A program made the position numbers and the translations under genes. Shown here in pieces: positions 1-12,138 of a stretch of 64,000 nt of DNA (the stretch's first letter is position 1; every line of letters starts with the position of its first letter). The DNA lies in contig NC_067286.1 of NCBI RefSeq assembly GCF_020740795.1, forward strand, positions 32,636,003-32,700,002, read 5' to 3'. Under the pieces are notes generated by a model. It saw nothing but the letters and a program-made list of their open reading frames with translations. It searched no databases and had not been told where the DNA came from. This DNA comes from Apus apus (Eukaryota; Chordata; Aves; Apodiformes; Apodidae).

Positions 1-2711
1 TACTGCAAATATTTAAATAAACCATACTGGAGTCAGGGAGTGCAGGATATTTGGCATATTCTGTTTTCCTTATCAAATTAATTTTGGTGCTTTTCTAATG
101 TGCAGATGATATAAAGACAATCATAAAGTTTATGTTCCAGGTTTCTAACACTCGGAATCTCTTTTGCAGGAGACAACACAAATTGTATTCAAATTTTTCT
201 TTTCTTCTAATAGATCTATGTAGATCTTAGTGTTAACCAGTCCTGAATTTATATGACTGGTATCAACCCAAATGCAACTTGGAGATTTATAAATAACACT
301 GTAAAGATCAAAGTGTGTTTTCACCATGTCTGGCTAACACTGGCAATTATTAAAGTGAAGGAGAAAAATATTTGTGCCAGAACTTGGACCCCTTAATAAT
401 TCAGAAGTCTATGTTTAGAACAGAACAAGGAGTTACAACACACAATATTTTGAGGCTTTATTTCCACTCACTTTATTCCATTCAGGATTTCAAATAGAAA
501 TCCTAAGCTGCCACAGGTTTTGTTTTTGTGTGCACAGTTCTTCCACAAACAGGGCAGAAATTACTTTCAGACAGGAGTCATTATTTAAATAACACGATTC
601 CACCTAGTTACAAATACACTGCCTGAGCAAGAAAATTAAATTAAGGGGGAAAACAGTTGGCACATTTCACCAGTTTAAAGGATTATGAAATGCAGAAAAA
701 GTTCTAGAGAATCTGCAAACACAAAACACCACAAAGCTCTTTTATCCATAACTATTTATGCTGCTGTGTTTAACGACAAGTTGAGCAAGCAAACCACTTG
801 GTAAGAGTTTCCTCCTGAAGAAACGAAAATAACAACAGTAAAGCTTAGTAGTTATATACATATAAAATAGTACCTGTTTAAAGAGACATAAAAAAATAAG
901 GGTTTTTTTTCTCAAAAAAAAATTCTTATAATTGATACTAAGTGGAAAAGAGAAGCCACTCAAAGGACTCAAGGTCATTCAAGTTTGCACCTTTCTAAGG
1001 AGTAACAATGAGTTCACAGTCATTCCTTGAAATCCAGAGGATCACAGAATCAGACTTAGGTGTCTGTCCAACCTGAGGGTCGTTTGCTTTTGGCTCCTTG
1101 TCTTGAGGATGATCACTTCTCTTCTGCAGACAGAGGGAAAATTAGATCCACCTTCATCCCTGTAATGTTTGCTAGCCTGAATCCCCATCTTGTCCCTTTG
1201 ATCACACACGTAAAGCCTCTTTGAGATAGTTCCCAGTCTGTCCATGTATTTCTGTGGGCAGTATTCTTTCATAGCACCTGTTTTTAGCAATCTCCTAGAA
1301 TAAAGCTGAGGACATAATTAGGTTCTATGTGGACCCTGATATGCAGGAGATCTACACACCCACTTACCAGGACAGAAGAATAATCCTGAAATTAAAATAG
1401 TCATAGTCTCTGATATTTTGTTCAATGTGTACTTTCCTGATATTTTCCATTTGGCTACAATCTTCACAGTAGTGGATTAGTTGAAAGACCTTCAGAAGAC
1501 CTCTGAAGTGAAAGTATGAAGATTCAACACATCAAAATTCTTTCCAGTAATTTAGGAAGTTTATTTCTTATACAGACTTTAGCATTACCAATAGTGGAGA
1601 GGTCCAGAAGATACAGAAATTACGAGTATCATCAAGGAACTAAAGCCGTATTTCTCAGCTCATGCTGATTTGTAATAAATCTTAGCAGTACTAAAGCTCA
1701 GGACAAATTATATTTCATTTCCTTTTGTTCACTATCTTTTTTTTTTTAAGGTTTCATGGGAAGTTATTAAAGACTCATTCTATGTTTTGGAGACCCAGTC
1801 TATCATAAATCCTCAAATAGACACTCTGGTCTATTTAACAGATGCTGCCGCTTTCATTTTTCTTGTGCTTCTGCATTTCCTGACACCATCTGGTACCACA
1901 GGTGGAATATTCAAATAATGCAAGAAAGAGTTTTCTACTGATGAGATGGCCAGACAGATAAGAGATTTGCCAGCTGCCAATTTCCTAACTCTAAGGTTCC
2001 AGTGTTATGTTACCCAGCACAGACAGTTCCTTCCAGTTTTCTTAATTCATTTTAATACTTACATTTCAAGCTGATCTTTTTTCCCACCTCAATGTATTGT
2101 GACCTGGAGATTTTTTTAAGAGACAAAAATCCTTAGATTACTCTAATATTCTAATATTACTCTAATCCTTAGATTACTCTAATATTCTATGAAGCAACTA
2201 ACAATAATTGTAGCTACATTGTGATCTTCTGTGGTATTTGCCCATAAGACAGTGGAACAAGGTGAAGGAAAAGCTCACATAGCCTTGTTTGACCAAAGTT
2301 TTATGTAAATACTAAAACTAAACCCACTCCCAAGTCATTCCCTGAAAGACAAAGGAACTTATCACACATCTGGCAATAATTAAGTTATCCTTGGAGAGAT
2401 ATGAAGCATGTATTTAATTCTTCAGACTTTAATTCATGAAGATGACAGTGGATGAGTAGGAGGAATATACATATAGATACTATACAGAGAAATAACCTTG
2501 ATTGCAACTTCTCTCAGAAAAACCTGCTCAGTTTCACCACTTAGTAGATGAAGGATGGTTGTTTGGGTCACCTATGTTGTTATGATGATGGAGATTAAAA
2601 GGTTCTGGTATTTTATGATACTTTACTCACCTATCAAAAAAAACCCAAATCAAATCTCTAAGGAAAACTGCTTCATAACAATATCACCATTTACAGAAAA
2701 TCTTAGAATGT
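1..2711. other. AT-rich intergenic DNA, no gene seen
   Basis: No reading frame here resembles a known protein and no splice-flanked exon stands out. A stretch near 1039-1080 (tcacagaatcag, then tccaacctgaggg) faintly resembles a decayed minus-strand CR1 3' end but is too diverged to call. Confidence 0.6.
2131..2190. repeat. Short local direct duplication
   Basis: The string ccttagattactctaatatt occurs at 2131 and again at about 2168. The copies are separated by a partial copy of the same motif (ctaatattactctaat), giving a roughly 37-bp period. This looks like a small replication-slippage duplication in AT-rich DNA. Confidence 0.8.
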
Positions 2712-4195
2712 TAGAATCATAGAATGGTTAAGGTTGGAAGGGACCTTAAACATTCATCAAGTTCCAACCTCCCTGCTAAGAGCAGGGACACTTCACTCTA
2801 GACCGGGCTGCACAAAGCCTTATCCAACCTCCAACATCCAGGGAAGGGGCTTCCACAACCTCCCTGGGCAACCTATTCCAGTGCCTCACTATCCTCAAGG
2901 TGAAGAACTACTTCCTGATATCTAACCTAAATCTATCCTCTTTCAGTTTAAAACCATTACCCCTTGTCCTGTCACTACTCTCTCTGGTGAAAAGTCTCTC
3001 CCCACCTTTCCTTTAGGTATTGGAAGGCCACTATAAGGTCTCCTCAAAGCCTTCTCTTCTCCAGGTTGAACAGCCCCAACTCCCTCAGCCTGTCTTCATA
3101 GCAGAGGTGCTCCAGGCCTTTGATCATCTTCATGGCCCTTCTCTGGACCCTTTCCAACAGGTCTATATCTTTCTTGTGCTGAGGGCACAAGAACTGTACA
3201 CAGTATTTTGGGTGGGGTCTGACCAGAGCAGAGGGGCAGAATCACCTCCCTGGCCCTGCTGGCCACACTTCTTTTGATGCAGCCCAGGATGCAGTTGGCC
3301 TTCTGGGCTGTGAGCTCACACTGGTGGCTCATGTCAAGCTTCTCATCTACTATCACTCCCAAGTCCTTTTCTGCAGGACTGCTCTCTATCCATTCTCCCC
3401 CCAGCCCATATTTGTGCCTGGGATTGCACTGACCCAAGTGCAGGACCTTGCACTTGGCCTTGTTGAACTTCATGAGGTTGGCCTTGGCCCACCTCTCCAG
3501 CCTGTCAAGGTCCCTCCAGATGGCATCCCTTCCCTTTAGGGTATCAACCACTCCACACAGTTTGGAGTCAGTCTCACTGACCATGTCTCCAACAAAGATG
3601 TTAAACAGCACTGGTTCCAATACTGACCCCTGAGGAATGCCACTTGTCACTTTCCTCCAGTTGGACACTGAACCTTGACCACAACTCTCTGACTGTGGCC
3701 ATCCAGCCAATTACTTATCCACCGAGTGGTCCATCTGTCAAATCCATGTCTTGTCAGTTTGGAGACCAGGATGTTGTGTGAGACAATGTCGAACGCCTTG
3801 CACAAATCCAGGTAGATGACATCAGTTACTCTGCCGTTATCCATCATCTCTGTAGCCTTGTCATAAAAGGCCACCAATCTGGTCAGGCATGGTTTGCCCT
3901 TAGTGAAGCCATGTTGGCTGTCAACAATCACCTCCTTATTTTCCATGTGCCTTAGCAGATTGTCCAGGAGGATCTGCTCCATGATCTTGACAGGCACAGA
4001 GGTGAGACTGACCAGCTTGTAGTTCTTTTTTTCCCTTTTTAGAAGTAGGGGCTATGTTCCCTTTTTTCCAATCAGCGGGAACCTCACCAGACCCCCATGA
4101 CCTCTCAAATATGATGGACAGAGGCTTAGCAACTGCATCCACCAGCTCAGTACCCGTGGATGGACCCCATCGTGTCCCATAGACTTGTGCACCTA
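2712..4195 (-). mobile_element. 5'-truncated CR1 LINE (copy A), decayed ORF2
   Basis: Non-LTR retrotransposon remnant read on the minus strand. Its 3' end lies at 2712 (tagaatcatagaatgg, the complement of the CR1 tail), followed by the conserved 3' segment ggttggaagggacc. Minus-strand translations give reverse-transcriptase pieces: [15 protein letters not shown] (about 3750-3800), [20 protein letters not shown] (about 3580-3640), then the C-terminal region LERWAKANLMKFNKAKCKVLHLG. The FADD-type catalytic box is lost (replaced by sequence around CGVVDTLKG). Frames are broken, so the element is inactive. About 1.48 kb remains of a full-length CR1 of roughly 4.5 kb. Confidence 0.95.
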
Positions 4196-4201
4196 TGCAC
4201 T

Positions 4202-4290
4202 TAGAATCATAGAATCACAGAATGTATTAGGTTGGAAGTGACCTATAAAGGTCATCTAGTCCAACTCCCCCTGCCTTCAGTGAGACATGG
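4202..4290 (-). mobile_element. CR1 3'-end fragment abutting copy A
   Basis: The sequence tagaatcatagaatcacag at 4202 followed by ggttggaagtgacc and tagtccaactcccc is the 3' terminus of a second minus-strand CR1. It lies only a few bases beyond the 5' end of copy A, so the two elements are arranged head to tail. Confidence 0.9.
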
Positions 4291-7200
4291 AAGAAAATCA
4301 AGACTTCTCAAGCTTGTTCTTAGTTGAAATATCACAGTTAAATTAAGTCATCTAGCTTACTCATGCTAAAGGTCTAAACATAAATCAGATATTTTTCAGT
4401 TAACAATCTAGACCAGACACAAAAATCCCTAGAAGTATACTCAAGAGTATTTTTCAGTTAGTGACCTTCAGTCACTAATAACTGCAAAGTGAAGTTGCAG
4501 TAAATTAAATACTATTAGGCACAGATGCACAGCTCAGAATGTGTTGTAGAAAGAACATAGGCAGTTTGCTGGTCCCAGCTAATGTTCAGCATTGGCCTTA
4601 GAGATGCCTTCTGTGTTAACTAAGTGGTTTTCTATGGCCTCTCCGCATACAGCATGCATCTTCTGGCCTGAACGATATGAAAAGTCATAACTTACTTTAA
4701 TATCTGATATGAAAATAAGTTTGCTACAGTGTAATCAGCAAGTGAAGAGATGAGAAGCTGTTAAAGAAATAATTTAGATTTTATCCACTCGATAACTGAC
4801 TAGATCAAGTAAATATAGTCTTTCTTTAAGCTCAGGCAAAGCAGAAGGTTTTCTAAGGCAGCTCTAGGGCATTAGCAATAACCTTGGCCTGGTTGCCTTC
4901 TTTGCCCACACCTCAGATCTGGAAAACCAGTATGGCTGCTTCCAAACCAGTGTGGGTTTGGCATAAACCCATGCTGTGGTGTGGAGAGGTCCCTCCAACA
5001 ACAGCTGTCAGCCCATCCTTCCTAACGCAGTGGGAGCTGCAATCCCTCCTCTCCAAGGTCCTTCCATATACCTGGCTTCCTGGTTGTCTATCCCCACCTT
5101 TTTCTGTGTTAGGACCCTCCCCTGAGAGAGCAAAAGTCATGTTTTCCTACATTACTGAGAAGCATTGGGCCAGCTGTCGTTCAGTATTACATTTTTTAAT
5201 TACCAGTAAGTGGTTAGTTTAAAAAATCATTACTTTTACAAAAGGTCTGTGTTTTTAAACCTAAAGATAGACTGGCACCAATGCAAGGAAAAACACCCAG
5301 TGGGCTGGGTAGTAGGCTCAGGAGGTAATAAGCTGATCTGCTTCACTGCCTGACACCACCTTTCATTAAGTTGGCTGCAGTTTTAGACTCTGGCTTTACT
5401 GCTATTCAGGGATCTCTGACACATCCTTGAGACCCACAGCAAAACTAAAACAGATAATTTATAAGCATGGACCACCTACACAGAGTTATACCATTTAAAA
5501 TCCTGTACTTCTCCTATGATGCAGTGTTAAAATCCCTACTGTTAGTACAGTTTAGCTTCTTCCAGATTACAAATTCCCAATTCTACTTTGCATATAAAAC
5601 CTGGAATCAGGGAACCCATTTCTCACTATCAGTTATATTTCTTCCATTTGCTATACACTAGGAATCATCACTGAGCAAGCCTTTCCCCATCATTACTTTC
5701 TTCTCATAACAGAGCTGTTGGTTTTGAAGCAAAAATGTGGTTCTGTAACCGCAAAAATCCAACAAGGAGCACAAAGCAACAGAATCCTTAAAAGGCTCCT
5801 GGTTTTGATTTTAATATAGTCTTAGTAAAGAACTTTTAAAATAGATATGGCACAAATCTACAAGCAGAGCACCTAATGTAAACTGCATGGAGCCTGAACT
5901 CACAAGTCTTCATATGCTGGTTGCATATGCAACTATTTAAATATATCATTTTGAACATTCAGAAATACAGGGATGAAGAAAAAAGTTGTGATATGTGCCT
6001 ATTCCATCCCATCTCCTCTCTGCAGAAGGTACTGGCATAACTCTTTGAAGCTTTGGTGTATTCTGAAGAATTTATTCCCTTCATATCCATTAAATGAGCT
6101 GTATATTTTACTACAGTTTTGATACAATGCCTTTAATAAAATAATGGATTTAAATGAAATTAAATTACTGTCCTTCAAAGTATATATTATATGTTTTATT
6201 GAAATTCAGTCAGAATTAATATTTTTTCAAACTGCACAGTAGTTTTTAAATACGTGTTTAGAACTCATGTAATACTTCCTCATCTGTTTGTTTTGGACAT
6301 GAAGTGCCATGTTGTTCTCAATCATGAAGTCACATTTACGTTGCCCTTGTGCTTGATTATCTATTGGCATATGTTTCATTATATTACATTTTAGGAGAAA
6401 ATACATCACTGAGAAAGACACGTTTTCTACAAATGTATGTTTGTTTAGTGCTTTTTGGCAAATGAAATGAAAATTCCAGGAGTTTTGATAGCTCTTTTTC
6501 ATTCCACAGTATTCAAAGACTGTTTTCTAATAATCTGGCATATTTCAAAAAAGTTCACCATCACACGAGTCTGTATTTCTGAGTTCACTGACTTTATCAG
6601 AGCCACAGAAAAGAAAATTTTGGCCTAGTATTTTTACTCATGAAATACTAGCAGAGAAAAGGAGGGATGGTAAGAAAACAGGAAATCACTGAATCAAAGT
6701 GTACCTCATAGTATGTCTTCTGTATTTCGGGTGATTCCCTGGGCTACTGGGCCACCAAGTAAATGATGAAATAGTGAAAATCTTGTGGGACAATCATGAC
6801 TACACCTCAACACCCCCATCCACTCAGAAAATGCATCTCAGTCATATAAGAACTCCATGAAGGTATCTAGGTGCAGAATTTGCTACATATAAGAGTCTCA
6901 AATGGTCCTGATAGGAAGTCTTGATAATTGTGAAAAAAAAAAAATAATGAAATATACATTTGGTGTTGTGCCAGATAGTTTTTTCTTAGACAGAGGGTTT
7001 TTTCAGTTGCAAGATTTCATCGCCCAGAAAACTGCTTCATTTCTGCCAATACTGCCTCTCAGAGGCTATCTAAAATGCAGAGCAATAACACTCTGCCATG
7101 TATCTCAGGATATCACTTTCCCATCTGTCCAAATCCTGTGCCTATCCAGACTGAAATTAAGCTTTTCCCTGTTGAACATCAAGATTTAATTCTGAAAGAA

Positions 7201-9857
7201 ATCCAGGGCCATGAATGATGGGATATGCACCTGCATCTGACCCCAACACAGAATTGAGATGCTGCTTGTGCAAGTGTCTGTCAGCTTATAACTTATGACA
7301 TGAAATGCCACATTGTGCACTTCATGGTGCCTCTGCAGCTGCTGTCTCTTATGGATGCTTCTTACAGAGGTCAGCCAGCTCCTGTCAGACCCTGCACTGG
7401 AGACCATTTGTCACATCCCTCTAAAATCTCACCAGCAATACAAATTCAATTACCACTCACAGTGTTACTAACAGTTCTGTTTCTTATCAAAACCAAGCAT
7501 TGAACTTTCTTTCTAATAGGTTGTCTTGGGCATTGAATCAAGTTCCCCATAAGTAAATCATCTTCAACTATGTTTTCACTGCAGACAAATGCTATTTCAT
7601 GCCTGATCAAGATGCCTAAATTGGACTTTGCCTTTGCTGACCTGACTAGAACTTTTGCAGTTTTTATTATCTGCTATCAGAAAATAAATGTTGTGTCCTT
7701 TTTCCACATCCATGAGCACTTCCAGGACAGAACTTTAGTGTCCCCAGAAACTGCATATTTGAAAATACCCAGTGATACTCTTTACAACAAAATAATGTGG
7801 GTAACGGTCAGAACCAAATGGCTCAGTGCATGAGTCTTAGTCCAAAATGAAATGGGCCTCTGTGGCATACACAATAAGACTATGATAATAAGCTTACCAT
7901 AAAGACACATTTTTAAAGCATCTTTGGCCCCTTCCACAGAAATAGATACCTATAGAGCTGTCCAGATTACTATCTACTCTCTTCACCTTTCTTCATTTTA
8001 CAGTTCTAGAACACATTTGAATTTTTGACAAGAATCTCACTGAGATTGCACATCGTAAGCAAACTTGAAGAAAATGTAAAGTGTAATTTTATGGTTAGGG
8101 CTAGCCTATAGAAAGCATTCAAATATGCTGTCTTCAGTAATTAGACTGGTACTGAAACTCATGGAATAAAAAGTGTAAGAAATTTACCAGATGGACCAAA
8201 ACACCCTACTACTTGCTCAGAGTCTCACAACACAAACACTTCCGTTTGAACAGCTGCCAGGATGTGTGTGTTTATGCGTGTGGTACACACACACATGTGT
8301 GTATCTTTCTTTTTTTTCTTCCTCTCTCTTTTCCTATTTTCATAGAGTCTGCTCTCTGGCTTTGGTTTTTTTCAGCAGTTTTTGCCAATCCAAAATATGT
8401 AGACACTAAGTTAAATTACTCATTTTGTTTATGTGGCAACAAGTTCAGACTTCTTGCTGAAAAAATGTTCTTGGCTTTGGACAAAGTAGGCTTTGAGATG
8501 CTTCCATCTGTTTTAAATACACCACAAATCGTAGTATGGAAACCATTGCTCTCAACTGGTAGCCAATTTGCTGAATAAACCTATATTAAAAAAAATGAGA
8601 ACAGTTCAACTGCAGACTGTTTTCATATTTTTATATCATTTAATTTCAAAGGAATTCAATCCATGTATGGAAGAACTTTAAATATTCGTAAATTTGTCTT
8701 ACTGGTACAGGGTCAAGTAAGTAAGTTAACAAAAATTTATTCTCTCAAGTTAATGAACTGCTGTTATCAGTGTGGGTGGGAACATTCAGGCCCTTCATAT
8801 TCTTATATAGTTCTTTTCATACTGGGACCTGAGCACTGTCATAAAGGTAATCTTTCAATCTCTCAGCAGTTTTACTTATTTTTAGGTTCTACTACTGATT
8901 GAAAGGAGGCATTTGAGAGAGCTTCTAAGTCAACAGTATACAGAGCCTTGGAAAAAGCAAGATATTCTGTGCTCTGTCTTTGGTCTGTTGTGGGAATCTG
9001 GGCATATATTTTTACTCTTCCTCTTCTCTCAATGCCTTTTTAACTTCCACTACTAGTTTTGGAAAGGGAGAAAGGTTTCTTTAAGAACATGTATGGACAG
9101 CACCTGTATTAAAAACTCGCAGACAATGACATCTGTCTCTTCATGGAGGAAGAGCTCATGAGAGGTGATGCACCACAAGGAGAAGGTTATCCATTTCCTT
9201 TCCATTCTTCCTCCTTAAATACTTAGCTTAGAGACCTGCAGTGGCAGAAAAAGCATCTCAGTACTGCCCACCAAGTCCACACAATCAAGTATAGCTGCAG
9301 TGAAAGATTCTTGAGAGGGCAAGGAGGAAAGCAAAACAAAAGAATGTCCTGATAGACTTTTTTCCTTACACTCTCTTGCAAAATTTCTGTGGTACAGACC
9401 TGAGTCTGAATCTGCTGAGGTCTGATACTACCTCTCTGATCTCTTAATCTTCTCTTTACTAGAATAGAATGACTTGTTGCAGCCCCTGGTCTCCCTGCTG
9501 ATCTGATCCTTTTATTCTTCATGCGATCCAGTCACTTTACAATTTATATTTCCAAAGGAAAATCCTCAGTCCTTCCACCCACTCGAGACTCTTCCGTAGT
9601 GTATAACTATGCTGGAAAATTGACAGTAGCTGCCAGAGAAGCCAGCAAGATAGACTGCACTTTGCCAAAGAGCAGGGCACCTTCAACTTTTATGTCTATT
9701 TGAATACATAAATATAGTGATTCTGCTATTTTATTAGGCCTAAACAAAATAAAAGAAACAAATGCTCTTCACAATGTGGACCTCAGAATTATTTTCAAAC
9801 AGAACTCCTTAGGACTCAAGGAAATTAGGATAATAGAACTGAAAAATATCCCTAATA
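4291..9857. other. Intergenic DNA, no gene seen
   Basis: I see no recognisable coding exon, RNA gene or transposon. Open frames (for example around 7570-7833 and 8213-8578 on +) have no family resemblance and no splice context, and fit chance expectation. Confidence 0.6.
8264..8302. repeat. TG/CA microsatellite in inverted arrangement
   Basis: A TG-rich run (tgtgtgtttatgcgtgtgg) is followed immediately by a CA-rich run (tacacacacacatgtgtgt). The two halves are complementary and could form a hairpin. The arrangement suggests a decayed dinucleotide repeat. Confidence 0.8.
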
Positions 9858-9905
9858 GGAAAGGGCCCGTAAGGATCATCAAGTCCAACTCCCTGCTCCT
9901 CAGAG
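9858..9905 (-). mobile_element. Short CR1 3' fragment
   Basis: The block aggaaagggcc...atcatcaagtccaactccc matches the conserved minus-strand CR1 3' region (compare gggacc...atcaagtccaaccc at 32100-32140). The terminal octamer repeats are eroded. Confidence 0.75.
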
Positions 9906-11624
9906 AGAGTTACATCTTTCAAAATAGTGAGCAAAATCATTAAAATAAATAATGATGGATATACTTGTGTTTGATTTTACATGAAAATTAATTATAGTAT
10001 TTACTCAAAAGATCATAGCAGATATTGGAATTAAACCTCACGCAACCTATTCAAATACATCTTGCAGCCCACAGTACAGGTGTCCACATTATGTTTCTAA
10101 AATCAAGCATAGCATGGGAATGCACTCTAATTTATCCTACATTATGCAAAACTGAGTCTTTTTGGTATACATTTCTGTCTTGTGTTCCCTTCCAGGCACA
10201 GTCTGTTTCCAGATGTACAGCAAACTGAAAATATACCAAGTCCAGAAGCCAAGGGCCAGGAGCAGGGGACTCTGTGACTGTGGTGTTCAATTGCCTATGA
10301 TCAAATCTAGTTTCTTGTGGCTGAGTTCCAAGCCTATTGCAGAAGAACCTGGCTTAGTAGAGCAAATGATGGTGGGAGGCACCTCATGTTGCAGCATCTG
10401 GCAATAGTTCACAGTTCTAAACCAAGGCAGGTGTGATATAAATTATTTGGATGAGTTTCAGAATGACCTGAAGTTTGACTCTATCAATAGAGGCACAGAC
10501 TCACTGCAGTGTTGAAAAAATCAAAGTAAGCAAAGACTGATGTGTAACAGAGCTGTTAATAGCTACAAATCATAGGTTTCCATGTGCAGTACATCAGACT
10601 ACACCAGGAGAAACTCCCTAGAACAACAAACTTCACTGTATCCTGGTAGTATCTCAGCTCTGTCTGACTTAATGCATTACTACATTATTTTACACATAGC
10701 CAAAATTTAGAATAATATCAGGGCTGCATGACATCAGTAAACAGAAAAAAAAAAAAAAGAAAAAATCCTGTTCCTTCACTGAGAACAATTCTTATGTGTC
10801 CTAAACCACAAAAAAGATTCCTTCTTATTCTATGTGCTGTTTATGGTTGCAGATGTTGTGGAGTATAACCTACAGATAATGTAGAAGTAGTATCTAAAGG
10901 TCTAAAGGTATGCAAAATCAAATCAAAACTATGACATGCCAATGATAGTAATTGACCTGTGATGTAGTCTTCTACCCCTATGTCAGTGTTTCTACTTCGT
11001 CAGGTCTCCTAGTGCTACCTGAATAAAAAGGATGAGAAGCAAAAGGCAGCTCTGCTCTGCACCTCAGCTAGAGGTTGCTCCTCCCTCCAGCAGGATGCTG
11101 CTAATGCCTATATGGAACTAGTAGCAACCTTTAGGTGCTGTGAGGAGTCCGGGATAGGTGGGGGTTGCATAACCTAAAGATACAAAGGAGAAAAAAAATC
11201 TCATTTCCTCTACTGTACGGGTGCCAAGATACCCCTGAAAGAACAGACCATGAAATGTTAGACTAAAAATTCAATCCCGTCCACATACCCCATCACATAT
11301 TTAACCCTTTGGTTTTGGTTTTATCTGTTCCTAGTAAATATTTATTGTAATTTCTTCTGAGGACAATACCTTATACCTTAATAGCACCAAAACCTGAAGA
11401 AAGGCATGAGTAATTAAACCACACTTACCCTCTCACTTCTCTAAATTTGCACAGCATGGGTTAGGGACAACTGGAAAGTACTTTAATGCAACAATGAATT
11501 GATTAATTCATTATTTTGGACCCTGAGCACCACATACAAGCATAGTTTAGGAATGGTACAAAATGACCTTACATCAGTAACTTCTCAGCAGAGTAAAACC
11601 TCTCATGCCATAAAGAGACCTTCA
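9906..11624. other. Intergenic DNA, no gene seen
   Basis: Contains an A-rich tract at about 10743-10765. No exon, RNA gene or transposon is recognised. Confidence 0.6.
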
Positions 11625-12138
11625 AAACTGTACTGTGTACAGTTCTGGGGCCCTCAGCACAAGAAAGGTACAGACCTGTTGGAGAGGGTCCAGAGAAGGG
11701 CCACAAAGATGATCAAAGGGCTGGAGCACCTCTGCTATGAAGACAGGCTGAGGGAGTTGGGGCTGTTCAGCCTAAAGAGAAGGCTCTGGGGAGACCTTAT
11801 AGCGGCCTTGCAGAACTTGAAAGGAACCTACAGGAAAGATGGGGAGGGGCTTTTCATCAGAGAGAATAGTGATAGGACAAGGGGTAATGGTTTTAAACAG
11901 AGAAAGGGGAGATTTTTGTTAGATATTAGGAAGAAATTCTTCACTATAAGGGTGGTGAGGAGCTGGAATTGGTTGCCCAGGGAGGTTGTTAATGTCCCAT
12001 CCATGGAGGTTTTCAAGGCCAGGTTGGATGAGATTTTGTGCAACCTGGTCTAGTGGTAGGGTTCCCTGCTCATGGCAGAGGGGCTGGAACTTGATTTTTA
12101 AGGTCCCTTCCAACCTTCATGATTCTATGATTCTATGA
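11625..12138 (+). mobile_element. 5'-truncated CR1 LINE (copy B), 3' end
   Basis: Plus-strand CR1 3' portion. Its translation gives the C-terminal ORF2 signature [33 protein letters not shown], then LFSLKRRLWGDLIA and NWLPREVVNVPSMEVFKARL. The element ends in the CR1 tail, gattctatgattctatga at 12121-12138. The ORF2 C-terminal frame is open for most of this length. The 5' part, including the whole RT core, is missing. Confidence 0.96.

Noticed and set aside
1039..1090. Possible decayed CR1 3' end (tcacagaatcag ... tccaacctgaggg)
   Set aside because: The match is limited to short scattered words and there is no octamer tail or ggttggaagg core.
8213..8578. Plus-strand open frame of about 121 codons
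   Set aside because: It runs through a TG/CA microsatellite and pyrimidine tracts, with no recognisable domain and no splice context.
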